A stretch of 64,000 nt of DNA from CAZAQV01 sp964487255. Lineage in GTDB: Bacteria > Myxococcota_A > Polyangia > Polyangiales > CAZAQV01. Location of the stretch: positions 1 through 64,000 of the forward strand of contig CAZAQV010000019.1 in assembly GCA_964487255.1 (NCBI GenBank), given 5' to 3'. Below, in pieces: positions 6,805 through 13,177 of the stretch; position 1 is the first letter of the stretch; each line of letters opens with the position of its first letter. The notes under the pieces are model-generated. The model was not told the DNA's origin. It did not search any database and saw only the letters and a program-made list of their open reading frames with translations. The position numbers and the translations under genes were made by a program.

Positions 6805-8313
6805 ATGCGGAGCCCGGAACCTAAGCCAATCTCGACCGAGGGCTGCGCATGGCCCTTCCCCCTGGATACGCTGCCAAGCGACATCTCAGGGCCTGTGAGG
6901 GCGGTTGCGGCAGCAATGGAGACGGACCCCGCGGGGGCGGCATCGGTGGCACTTGGCGTGCTATCGGCCGTCACTGCGGGGCGGCTCCGCGTGCGTGTCC
7001 ACGAAGGCTGGAGCGAGCCCTGCAACCTCTACATCGTGACGGTGCTTCCGTCGGGTGACGGCAAGTCGCCAACGTTCTCGAAGATGACCGCGCCCGTTCG
7101 AAAGCTGGAGCGGGAACTCATCGAAGAAGCGAAGCCCCTTGCTGCCGAGCGCAGCGCCGAACGCGATGTCCTCGAAGAACGCATCAAGACTGCGAAGCGC
7201 AAGGCGAGCAAAGCCGACGGCATCGAAGAGACCGAGACGGCCATCGCTGAACTCGCCGATCTCACAGCCAGGCTCGACGCACTACCACCGATTGCGCATC
7301 CTCGGCTGCTTGCCAACGATGCGACGCCCGAAGCGCTCGCCAAGCTCGCCGCGGAAAACAACGGGACCATCGCAGTTGTCTCGCCAGAGACGCCACTCTT
7401 CGGCACCGTGGGCGGCACGCGCTACTCCGGTGCGCCTAACTTCGAGTTCCTGCTGAGCGCGCACTCGGGGGAAGGCTTCACGGTGGACCGCATCAACCGG
7501 CCGGCCGAGCACATCGAGGCGGCTCATTTGACGCTGTGTCTAGCGATTCAGCCCATCGTGATCCAGGAAGCCAAGCGGGTTCGAGAGCTCGAAGAGCGCG
7601 GACTGCTCGCACGCATGCTCTTCGTGTGGCCGGTTTCGCGCGTGGGCTATCGAAGCCGCAAGCTGGTTTCGTTGCCCCCGGCAGAGCTAGAACGCTGGGA
7701 GAGGCTCGTGCGTGGCCTCTTCGCAGAGCTTCGAGCTGAACAACGGGAAGTTCCGCTAACCGATGCGGCGCGGCAGCGGTTCGAGCAGTGGCGCGGCACC
7801 ATCGAAGCTGAGCGACGGGCAGGCGGAAAGCTGGAGCACTTCGCGGCGTGGGGCGGGAAGCTCGACAGCCAAGTCCTTCGCCTCGCTGCACTGCTTGCGG
7901 TCTGTCGGGGCGAGCACGAAGTAGGCTGCGAACGGCTCGAACAAGCGATCCAACTGGGCGCATACTTTTTGGCGAACGTGCGCGCGCTCTACCGCGACCT
8001 GGCGTTGAGTGACTTCGAGCGCAAGGTGCAAAGCCTCAAGCGAAGAATTGCGGAGCAGCGCTGGGAGCATTGCAGCAAGCGAGACCTTCAACGGGCAGCG
8101 CGTGTGGACGCTGACGCTTGCAGGCGCCTGATTCGACGGCTCGAAGAGGAACACTGGATCGCGCGACAGGAACGAACATCACACGGCGGCGGCCCTGGCA
8201 GAAAGCCAAGCGATGCATATCGCATCAATCCACGCGTTCACGAGCTCTATGGCCGTGACACAAATGACAGAAGGCATTCTGTCGAAAGCGTCACGCGAAA
8301 CGAGGGCAAATGA
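6805..8313 (+). CDS. DUF3987 / YfjI-type ATPase-like protein
   Basis: 502 aa. Residues about 10-100 hold the family's N-terminal helices and a Walker-A-like loop PSGDGKSPTF (about residue 82), followed by a charged coiled-coil insertion (KRKASKADGIEETE), the segment IAVVSPETPLFG, a RINRPAEHIEAAHLTLCLAIQP block, GLLARMLFVWP and the helical C-terminal domain with DSQVLRLAALLAVC. DUF3987 proteins accompany phage and plasmid replication genes and resemble primase-associated AAA+ helicases. Direct biochemical evidence for this branch is lacking. It is coupled to the excisionase-like gene by a 4-nt overlap. Confidence 0.85.
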   Translation: MRSPEPKPISTEGCAWPFPLDTLPSDISGPVRAVAAAMETDPAGAASVALGVLSAVTAGRLRVRVHEGWSEPCNLYIVTVLPSGDGKSPTFSKMTAPVRKLERELIEEAKPLAAERSAERDVLEERIKTAKRKASKADGIEETETAIAELADLTARLDALPPIAHPRLLANDATPEALAKLAAENNGTIAVVSPETPLFGTVGGTRYSGAPNFEFLLSAHSGEGFTVDRINRPAEHIEAAHLTLCLAIQPIVIQEAKRVRELEERGLLARMLFVWPVSRVGYRSRKLVSLPPAELERWERLVRGLFAELRAEQREVPLTDAARQRFEQWRGTIEAERRAGGKLEHFAAWGGKLDSQVLRLAALLAVCRGEHEVGCERLEQAIQLGAYFLANVRALYRDLALSDFERKVQSLKRRIAEQRWEHCSKRDLQRAARVDADACRRLIRRLEEEHWIARQERTSHGGGPGRKPSDAYRINPRVHELYGRDTNDRRHSVESVTRNEGK

Positions 8314-8561
8314 TGGGCGGCGGATCACATCGAGGCGAGCCGTGGAGCCAGTCGAGCCGCGGCGGCATTCGTTGGCTTACCTACGCACAAGCCTCCGAAT
8401 ACACCGGGCTTTCGGTACGAACGCTGCGAAACCTGGTTTCGGGAAACCAGATCCCAGTCTACGGACCACCTCGTTCCCGACGCTTCAAGGCTTCGATGCT
8501 AGATTACTGGCTGACAGATCGAGATGCGGCCATGCGGAAGTTCCGGCTCGAAAGGAGCTAG
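8310..8561 (+). CDS. excisionase-like HTH (MerR/Xis-type) protein
   Basis: 83 aa with IRWLTYAQASEYTGLSVRTL, the helix-turn-helix of HTH_17/Xis proteins, then NLVSGNQIPVYGPPRSRRF (wing) and a C-terminal helix. Such proteins bend attachment-site DNA and set the direction of integrase-mediated recombination. Start ATGA overlaps the DUF3987 stop, and its end is 4 nt before the integrase start, with the integrase ribosome-binding site AAAGGAG inside its last codons. This order is typical of integrative elements. Confidence 0.85.
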   Translation: MMGGGSHRGEPWSQSSRGGIRWLTYAQASEYTGLSVRTLRNLVSGNQIPVYGPPRSRRFKASMLDYWLTDRDAAMRKFRLERS

Positions 8562-8565
8562 AAAC

Positions 8566-9666
8566 ATGACCGTACGCAGACTGAAAAAGTCATGGCAGTA
8601 CGACTTCAGAATCCCAGGAAACCCGAAGCGCCATCGCATGGCAGGGTTTCGCACGAAAGCCGAGGCGATAGCAGCCGAGCGGCGAGCACGGGAAGAAGTC
8701 ATCAACGGGCATCGGAGGATTCGATTCATCGATGCATATCAAGAGTACCTGAAGGCGACGCGGCTTCAGGATCGCACTCGGGACACGTACGACGAAATGT
8801 GGCCCACCATCGAACCCGCGTTGGGGCACCTCTACATCGAAGAGGTGACGACATCGGAGCTAGACAGCTTCAAGCAGTCGCTACCGGCTCGCTTGGGCGC
8901 AAGGTCCGTCAACAAACGGCTGGCGCTGGTGAGCGCTGTGCTTCGCTTCATGTGGAAGCGGCAGAAGTTGGCCTCTCTCCCCTACATCCCGAAGGAGAAA
9001 GAGACCCGAAAACCGATCGAGTGGTACACCTTAGAAGAACGAGACGCCTTCTTGGCGGGGATCTACGAGCAGTTCCCTCAATGGTTCCTCTTCTTCTATG
9101 CCACGATGCGCCTCGGTTTGCGAGCGGGCGAAGTCTACGCGCTCTCGCGAAGTCGAACGCGCACCGACGCGAAACCCGCGAGCATCCTCATCGACAGAGC
9201 CGTGCAGCAAGGCCGGACGAATCGGCCCGCGATGCTCAAGAATCGAAAGAACCACGAAGCCTATATGGTGGAAATCACCCAAGACATCGTGGACGCCATC
9301 GAGTGGCATATTGCGATGGGCTACTCGGGAGACGAGTTCTATTTCAGCAAGGATGGAACGTTCCCGACCTTCATCGACAGCCACAACCGGCCCCGCGTGA
9401 CGGTGCAAAAGAGGCTTGGCCTTCGGCTGCTCAGTCACCATCGGCTCGGTCGTCATTCCGTGGGAAGCCAAGCGGCGGAACTCGGGCACACGATCAAGGC
9501 CATTCAAGCCCAACTGGGCCAGCGTTCTTCGCAAAGTGCGGAGCGCTACATCCACACGAGCAACCGCTCAAAGCTCCGTTTGATCGAGGGCTTGGCGCCT
9601 TCCGCGCCACCTCATGTCAACCACAGGTCAACGAGCAACGAAGGAGGTTCAACCCGGTCGGCGTGA
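8566..9666 (+). CDS. tyrosine recombinase / integrase
   Basis: 366 aa starting MTVRRLKKSWQYDF; this ATG has AAAGGAG 8 nt upstream and is preferred to an ATG 14 codons earlier. An N-terminal arm-binding region (1-60) is followed by a SAM-like core-binding domain (RFIDAYQEYLKATRLQDRTR) and the catalytic domain. Arg186 (LGLRAGE), Arg296 and Tyr328 (RYIH) are in place with family spacing (296 to 319 is 23; 319 to 328 is 9). The residue three before Arg296 is Arg293 with His at 292, and the usual His/Trp at 319 is Gln, so the active site is non-canonical. It should integrate the element at the adjacent tRNA-Arg. Confidence 0.9.
   Translation: MTVRRLKKSWQYDFRIPGNPKRHRMAGFRTKAEAIAAERRAREEVINGHRRIRFIDAYQEYLKATRLQDRTRDTYDEMWPTIEPALGHLYIEEVTTSELDSFKQSLPARLGARSVNKRLALVSAVLRFMWKRQKLASLPYIPKEKETRKPIEWYTLEERDAFLAGIYEQFPQWFLFFYATMRLGLRAGEVYALSRSRTRTDAKPASILIDRAVQQGRTNRPAMLKNRKNHEAYMVEITQDIVDAIEWHIAMGYSGDEFYFSKDGTFPTFIDSHNRPRVTVQKRLGLRLLSHHRLGRHSVGSQAAELGHTIKAIQAQLGQRSSQSAERYIHTSNRSKLRLIEGLAPSAPPHVNHRSTSNEGGSTRSA
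9616..9635 (+). repeat. right putative integrase arm-type site
   Basis: Identical, same-orientation copy of the repeat at 612-631, here inside the last codons of the integrase gene and about 117 bp from the tRNA-side core. In the excised circle the two copies would flank the core, one on each arm. The role is inferred. Confidence 0.6.
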
Positions 9667-9705
9667 TGAGCCGCCAGGCGAAGAACTGAAGTCAGACGGA
9701 GAACC

Positions 9706-9737
9706 AAACGATTGCTGCTACTTGCAGCGATTCGTTT
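9706..9737. terminator. bidirectional hairpin between integrase and tRNA-Arg
   Basis: AAACGATTGCTGC pairs with GCAGCGATTCGTTT across a 5-base loop with a single bulge. It is followed by GTTGTT on the plus strand and TTTGGTT on the minus strand. It lies 39 nt after the integrase stop and 17 nt beyond the tRNA 3' end, so it can end both transcripts. The poly-U tract is poor. Confidence 0.5.
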
Positions 9738-9751
9738 GTTGTTCGGAGTAC

Positions 9752-9796
9752 CGGCACCCCCGACACGATTTGAACGTGTGACCTTCGGCTTAGGAA
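9752..9796. repeat. tRNA-side attachment site
   Basis: The 45-bp att repeat overlapping the 3' half of tRNA-Arg (discriminator through anticodon loop). Together with 435-479 it defines the element boundaries. Because the integrase end retains a complete tRNA, the element restores the gene on integration. Confidence 0.8.
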
Positions 9797-9828
9797 GCCG
9801 CTGCTCTATCCAGCTGAGCTACGGGGGC
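9755..9828 (-). tRNA. tRNA-Arg (anticodon CCT)
   Basis: 74-nt cloverleaf read on the minus strand: acceptor GCCCCCG pairs with CGGGGGT, D-arm GCTC...GAGC, anticodon loop TTCCTAA with anticodon CCT (decodes AGG), T-arm ACACG/CGTGT around TTCAAAT. CCA is not encoded: CCG follows the discriminator G. The top pair is G:U and the outermost anticodon-stem pair is G:A, both mildly unusual. It is the integration target of the adjacent element. Confidence 0.9.
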
Positions 9829-9841
9829 AAGTGGTTGATAT

Positions 9842-9870
9842 TTCATACGATGTTGCCCTTTCTTTGTCAT
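9842..9870 (-). promoter_or_regulatory. putative sigma70-type promoter of tRNA-Arg
   Basis: On the minus strand ATGACA (9870-9865) and TATGAA (9847-9842) are separated by exactly 17 nt. They match TTGACA at 5 of 6 and TATAAT at 4 of 6 positions. Transcription would begin about 8 nt before the tRNA 5' end. Confidence 0.45.
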
Positions 9871-9996
9871 GTCATTTTTCGGGTTGGGAGAGGTTTTCCT
9901 TCATTGATTACGCTACGCATGCCGCCATGGTGATCGCGGCACGGGCGCAGCGCTCGGGCCTCGTGAAGCACGCGTGGTTTCGGTAGATTGGGCGAC

Positions 9997-10986
9997 ATGA
10001 AAAAGCTCACCGTTTCACTGTTGTTTTCTATCGGGTTCGTCGCTTGCGACGACGGCTCCAGCGCCGGCGACAGCTACTGGCTACAAGCGTGCGCGGAGGG
10101 AAGCACGTGCGGCGACAATGGCGTATGCGTGTGCGGCGTGTGCACCCGCATCTGCAGTTCGGACGAACAGTGCGCCGGCGTTGGCCAACTGGACTCGTGC
10201 ACGCACGATGCAAACGGGGCCATGGACGCCCTGTGCACGTCCGTCACCAAGCCGGTCTCGGGCGGTTTCTGTCTTCCCGACTGTACGATCGATGACGAGT
10301 GCATGTCCTTTGGCGCCAGTTTCAGTTGCGTCGATGGCCATTGTGTCGGCGCCATCTGCTCGTCCGCGGAGGTTCAGTGCACCGGCAGCACGATAAAGGT
10401 CTGCGAAACGGCGCCGAGTGGTTGCGAAGTCTGTGAATGCAGACCGGAGGGCAGCTTGCAGTACTACGAAACCTGTGGCGACCCGGTATGCGGAGGTCAT
10501 CGAACGAGCGAGGTTCCAACGTGTACAAGCGAGACGGTCGGCGCGGCGTGCAGCACATCAGGCGTGCAATGCGACCCCGTCAACGATTGCAATAGCTACA
10601 TTATCTGCGCGGACAGCGACCCAAAGAGCCAGCCCGGCGGCTGCCCGATCTCGCGCCGTGCGTATAAAGAAGACATTCACTATCTGAGCGAAGCGGAACT
10701 CGCACAAGCCAAAGAGGCGCTGTTGGCCATTCCGTTGGCGACGTACAAGTATCGCGACGCCAAAGATAAGCGCAGCAACCTGGGCTTTATCATCGAGGAC
10801 GTCGAGCCGAGTGCAGCAGTAAACTCCGGTCGCAACCAGGTTGACCTCTACGGCTACCTGTCGATGGCGGTGGCGACGCTCAAGCTTCAAGAAGAGCGGA
10901 TACGCGCACTTGAGGCGCGAATCGAGTCAACCGAGGGAGCATCCCCACCACTGTGCAAGTCTCAATCCTACCCCGGCTCCCATTGA
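9997..10986 (+). CDS. Cys-rich lipoprotein with S74-type self-cleaving chaperone domain
   Basis: 329 aa. Signal peptide and lipobox (IGFVAC), then about 190 residues of Cys-rich repeats with spacing like CGDNGVCVCGVC and CSSDEQC, then a C-terminal domain from about residue 219: SRRAYKEDIHYL, LPLATYKYRDA (IPLATYKYRDA in full), NLGFIIEDVEP, and a terminal coiled coil LKLQEERIRALEARIES. This matches the intramolecular chaperone/peptidase S74 domain of phage tail spikes. Ser219 and Lys224 have the 5-residue spacing of the known Ser/Lys dyad, so autocleavage before Ser219 and trimerisation are predicted. ATG 9997 was chosen for the signal peptide. Confidence 0.8.
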   Translation: MKKLTVSLLFSIGFVACDDGSSAGDSYWLQACAEGSTCGDNGVCVCGVCTRICSSDEQCAGVGQLDSCTHDANGAMDALCTSVTKPVSGGFCLPDCTIDDECMSFGASFSCVDGHCVGAICSSAEVQCTGSTIKVCETAPSGCEVCECRPEGSLQYYETCGDPVCGGHRTSEVPTCTSETVGAACSTSGVQCDPVNDCNSYIICADSDPKSQPGGCPISRRAYKEDIHYLSEAELAQAKEALLAIPLATYKYRDAKDKRSNLGFIIEDVEPSAAVNSGRNQVDLYGYLSMAVATLKLQEERIRALEARIESTEGASPPLCKSQSYPGSH

Positions 10987-11003
10987 GACTCTGTTCAGGT
11001 TGG

Positions 11004-11291
11004 TTAGCGGCTGTTGTGGGCGGGGCGGCGTGCGTTTCCGCCGATGAGACCGATATCGATGGCAGCGCCCACCCCGACGAGCACCCAGCCTAGCGCGGAC
11101 ACCTCACCCGCAGGCGCAAGCGAGTTGTGCGCGTACGCAAAGGCGAGTGACGTCGTCGGCAAAAAGAAAAAGCCGAGCACCGCCCAATACCATGGCGAAA
11201 TCGCCGCACTTAGATAGCCAGGTGCAAACAACCACACGAGAAACATGGCAAGGCGAGGAAAAAAGAGCGCCAGACATCCAACGAGGCACAT
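11004..11291 (-). CDS. small integral membrane protein
   Basis: 95 aa with about three hydrophobic segments (8-28, 36-57, 66-84) separated by short polar loops, and a basic C-terminus. No recognised family. Lies convergent with the S74 lipoprotein gene (17-nt gap). Its composition is clearly that of a real membrane protein rather than a chance frame, since a Trp/Phe-rich hydrophobic pattern alternates with loops. Confidence 0.55.
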   Translation of the reverse strand: MCLVGCLALFFPRLAMFLVWLFAPGYLSAAISPWYWAVLGFFFLPTTSLAFAYAHNSLAPAGEVSALGWVLVGVGAAIDIGLIGGNARRPAHNSR

Positions 11292-11412
11292 GCCGCTACC
11301 CTAGCGAGCATCGAAGCACTTCGCTAGGAGCTTTGTCTCTAATAGCCGAACACTGCGCGGTAACCCGCTTCGTCCACTGCTGGCCTCCATGTACCGAGGA
11401 GACCGAAAGAGT

Positions 11413-11910
11413 CTACGTGGGAGACACCGTACCGTGCATGTCCGGAGTGTCGGGAAGCTTGATCTTCTCCCCCGTAAGTCTGGCCTTTGCGTACTCCCAG
11501 GCAAAGCGCACCATCGATCCACCGCGCACGTCCCAGTACTCCGCGCGGCGCGGCATGACCGTCACCGTGACGACACCCTCATCCGGTCCTTTCGGAAACC
11601 ACACGCTCAGCCCGGAATTCCAAACACTGCGAACGCGCTCCGCACTCGTCTCAATGACTGCAAGCCCGTTGATGAACGCGTAGTGCCCCGTTTCGAGAAT
11701 AGACACGCCGACATTGTCGTCTTCACGGATTGTCTTGAGCCACGACGCGTCCGGACTGGTCAAGAAGGTGATTTCTCCATCTTCGCCGACGCCGGCGATA
11801 TGCATCGGACGGCCCTCGATACCGCTCGACTTGCTGCACGTTGTGAGCATGGCCGTGTTGGCACTCTGCAGAATCTGCTTGAGCATGTTGATTTCTTTTG
11901 TGCTGTTCAT
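11413..11910 (-). CDS. general stress protein 26-like PNPOx-fold protein
   Basis: 165 aa starting MNSTKEINMLKQIL. The region 15-130 has the split-barrel pattern of the pyridoxamine-phosphate-oxidase-like superfamily: TAMLTTCSKSSGIEGRPM, GEITFLTSPDASWLKTI, DDNVGVSILE, and AEYWDVRGGSMVRF near the end, as in general stress protein 26. Such proteins bind FMN/FAD or F420; the exact substrate is unknown. The ATG at 11910 was chosen over an upstream start with chance-like codons; an ATG at 11886 is a possible alternative. It lies next to a dodecin gene, another flavin-binding stress protein. Confidence 0.8.
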   Translation of the reverse strand: MNSTKEINMLKQILQSANTAMLTTCSKSSGIEGRPMHIAGVGEDGEITFLTSPDASWLKTIREDDNVGVSILETGHYAFINGLAVIETSAERVRSVWNSGLSVWFPKGPDEGVVTVTVMPRRAEYWDVRGGSMVRFAWEYAKARLTGEKIKLPDTPDMHGTVSPT

Positions 11911-12055
11911 GGGAGGTTGATCTGCAAGTGGTGTACCGACTTGGACGCTCACGAAAAACCAACGGCTACGGGGTCCGCAGTCGCGTGCTCGCGCGCACGT
12001 TGAGGCGAAGTGCCACATACCCATTACGTCGCACTCCGCCCCTCGCGCACATCGT

Positions 12056-12262
12056 TCAGTCGTTCATCACGAACGTCACTTTCATGTTCACACGATAGGC
12101 CAAGCGACCGTCATCGCCGACGCTGAGCTGTTGTTCCTTGATCCACGCACCTTTAACCCCGTCGAGCGACTTTCTTGCACGGTCAATTCCCGTCCGGATC
12201 GCCGCTTCGAAGCTCTCCGCTGATTCAGACGTCAGTTCCACTACTTTTGCTACACTATTCAT
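12056..12262 (-). CDS. dodecin family flavin-storage protein
   Basis: 68 aa: MNSVAKVVELTSESAESFE, helix AAIRTGIDRARKSLDGVKG, then AWIKEQQLSV and the final strand YRVNMKVTFVMN. This is the complete beta-alpha-beta-beta dodecin fold that assembles into a 12-mer hollow sphere binding flavins. The start is fixed by AAGGAG 8 nt upstream; the longer frame has no support. Upstream of the PNPOx-like gene on the same strand with a 145-nt gap, suggesting possible co-expression in flavin handling. Confidence 0.9.
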   Translation of the reverse strand: MNSVAKVVELTSESAESFEAAIRTGIDRARKSLDGVKGAWIKEQQLSVGDDGRLAYRVNMKVTFVMND

Positions 12263-12449
12263 ATTCCTTCTCCTTGATTGGAGCCGAGGTTGAACGCAAA
12301 AGGCATGCCGACCCACGCTCCCTGCAGCGGCTGCGCATTGGCGCTATTTATGCATGACCTATCGGGACATGAGAGCGGTTTGGCGATGAGCTTCGCAATG
12401 CGTAGGCTACGGGTCAGTATTCGGTGCTAGGTTTAACCGTGAGCCATCC

Positions 12450-13169
12450 ATGAAAGAGTTTGTTGAGCATTTGATGGCCTACCTCGAAGCCGCCGAAGGC
12501 GTCGGTGCCTATCTCGCGCTCGCCGCCTCCGCAGCCCTTGAGGCAGTCTTTCCGCCTTTTCCGGGCGACCTCGTCAGTCTGTTCGGCGCGTTCTTGGCTT
12601 TCAAGTCGACCTTCAATCCAGTCGCCGTGTTTGTTGCCACAAGCCTCGGCTCGCTCGCAGGCTGCATGGTGGTCTACGAATTTGGACGTTGGACCGGCAG
12701 AAAACGAAGCAAGTGGCCGCGTTTTTTACGCAAACGAGGGATGGAACGCGCGGTCGATCGCGTGCTCGATCTATTCGAGCGGCGCGGTCTTGCACTGCTC
12801 GCCATCAACCGTTTCTGGCCCGCGCTGCGGGTCACGTTCTTCTTGGCAGCAGGCATGGCAGGGCTGTCGCGCACTTCGGTGATCGTCTACGGGGGCATTT
12901 CATCTTGCGCCTGGCACGGTGTGATTCTCTTTCTCGGCTACGTAGCTGGCGAAAACTTCGATGCGCTCATCGCGATACTCGATCGCTACACCACACTGGC
13001 GATCATCATCGGGACCAGCGTGATCCTGCTTTACGTGGCGTACCGCTTCTACCGAAGGCTCCGCGATCGGCGTCGCCCCCCCGAAGCGAGCGACCCCGTC
13101 GATGTCCGTGGCGAGACGCCCCAGAGCGCGGCATCGTGCCTCATGGAAAAAGGGAACACGGCACGCTAA
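12450..13169 (+). CDS. DedA family membrane protein
   Basis: 239 aa with the DedA (SNARE-associated/VTT) layout: N-terminal helix, re-entrant ALEAVFPPFPGDLVSLFGA, then GSLAGCMVVYEFGRWTGR, RFWPALRVTFFLAAGMAGLS with its conserved Arg residues, and two C-terminal membrane helices, ending in a basic tail. The family acts in undecaprenyl-phosphate/phospholipid flipping and membrane potential maintenance. It is 8 nt upstream of the aldehyde dehydrogenase gene, same strand, probably co-transcribed although the functions are not obviously linked. Confidence 0.9.
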   Translation: MKEFVEHLMAYLEAAEGVGAYLALAASAALEAVFPPFPGDLVSLFGAFLAFKSTFNPVAVFVATSLGSLAGCMVVYEFGRWTGRKRSKWPRFLRKRGMERAVDRVLDLFERRGLALLAINRFWPALRVTFFLAAGMAGLSRTSVIVYGGISSCAWHGVILFLGYVAGENFDALIAILDRYTTLAIIIGTSVILLYVAYRFYRRLRDRRRPPEASDPVDVRGETPQSAASCLMEKGNTAR

Positions 13170-13177
13170 AACGAACT

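Larger units (their letters stand above)
435..9796 (+). mobile_element. tRNA-Arg-integrated genetic element (about 9.3 kb)
   Basis: The element is delimited by 45-bp direct repeats of the tRNA-Arg 3' end at 435-479 and 9752-9796 (three mismatches, all in the T-arm portion). The tyrosine integrase lies at the tRNA-proximal end, preceded by an excisionase-like gene. A 20-bp double GTCAAC repeat occurs near both ends. By eye the cargo is less GC-rich than the following chromosome, and most cargo genes are unrecognised small ORFs. There are no capsid, terminase, tail or conjugation genes, so it is best called a genomic island, phage satellite or integrative mobilisable-type element of unknown kind. 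Confidence 0.8.

Noticed and set aside
8592..9689. Second long plus-strand frame through the integrase
   Set aside because: A shadow frame of high Arg/Ser/Pro content with no motifs; the integrase frame carries the catalytic residues.
12689..13177. Extended aldehyde dehydrogenase frame upstream of 13178
   Set aside because: Entirely overlaps the DedA gene in another frame and its sequence is unlike any ALDH N-terminus.
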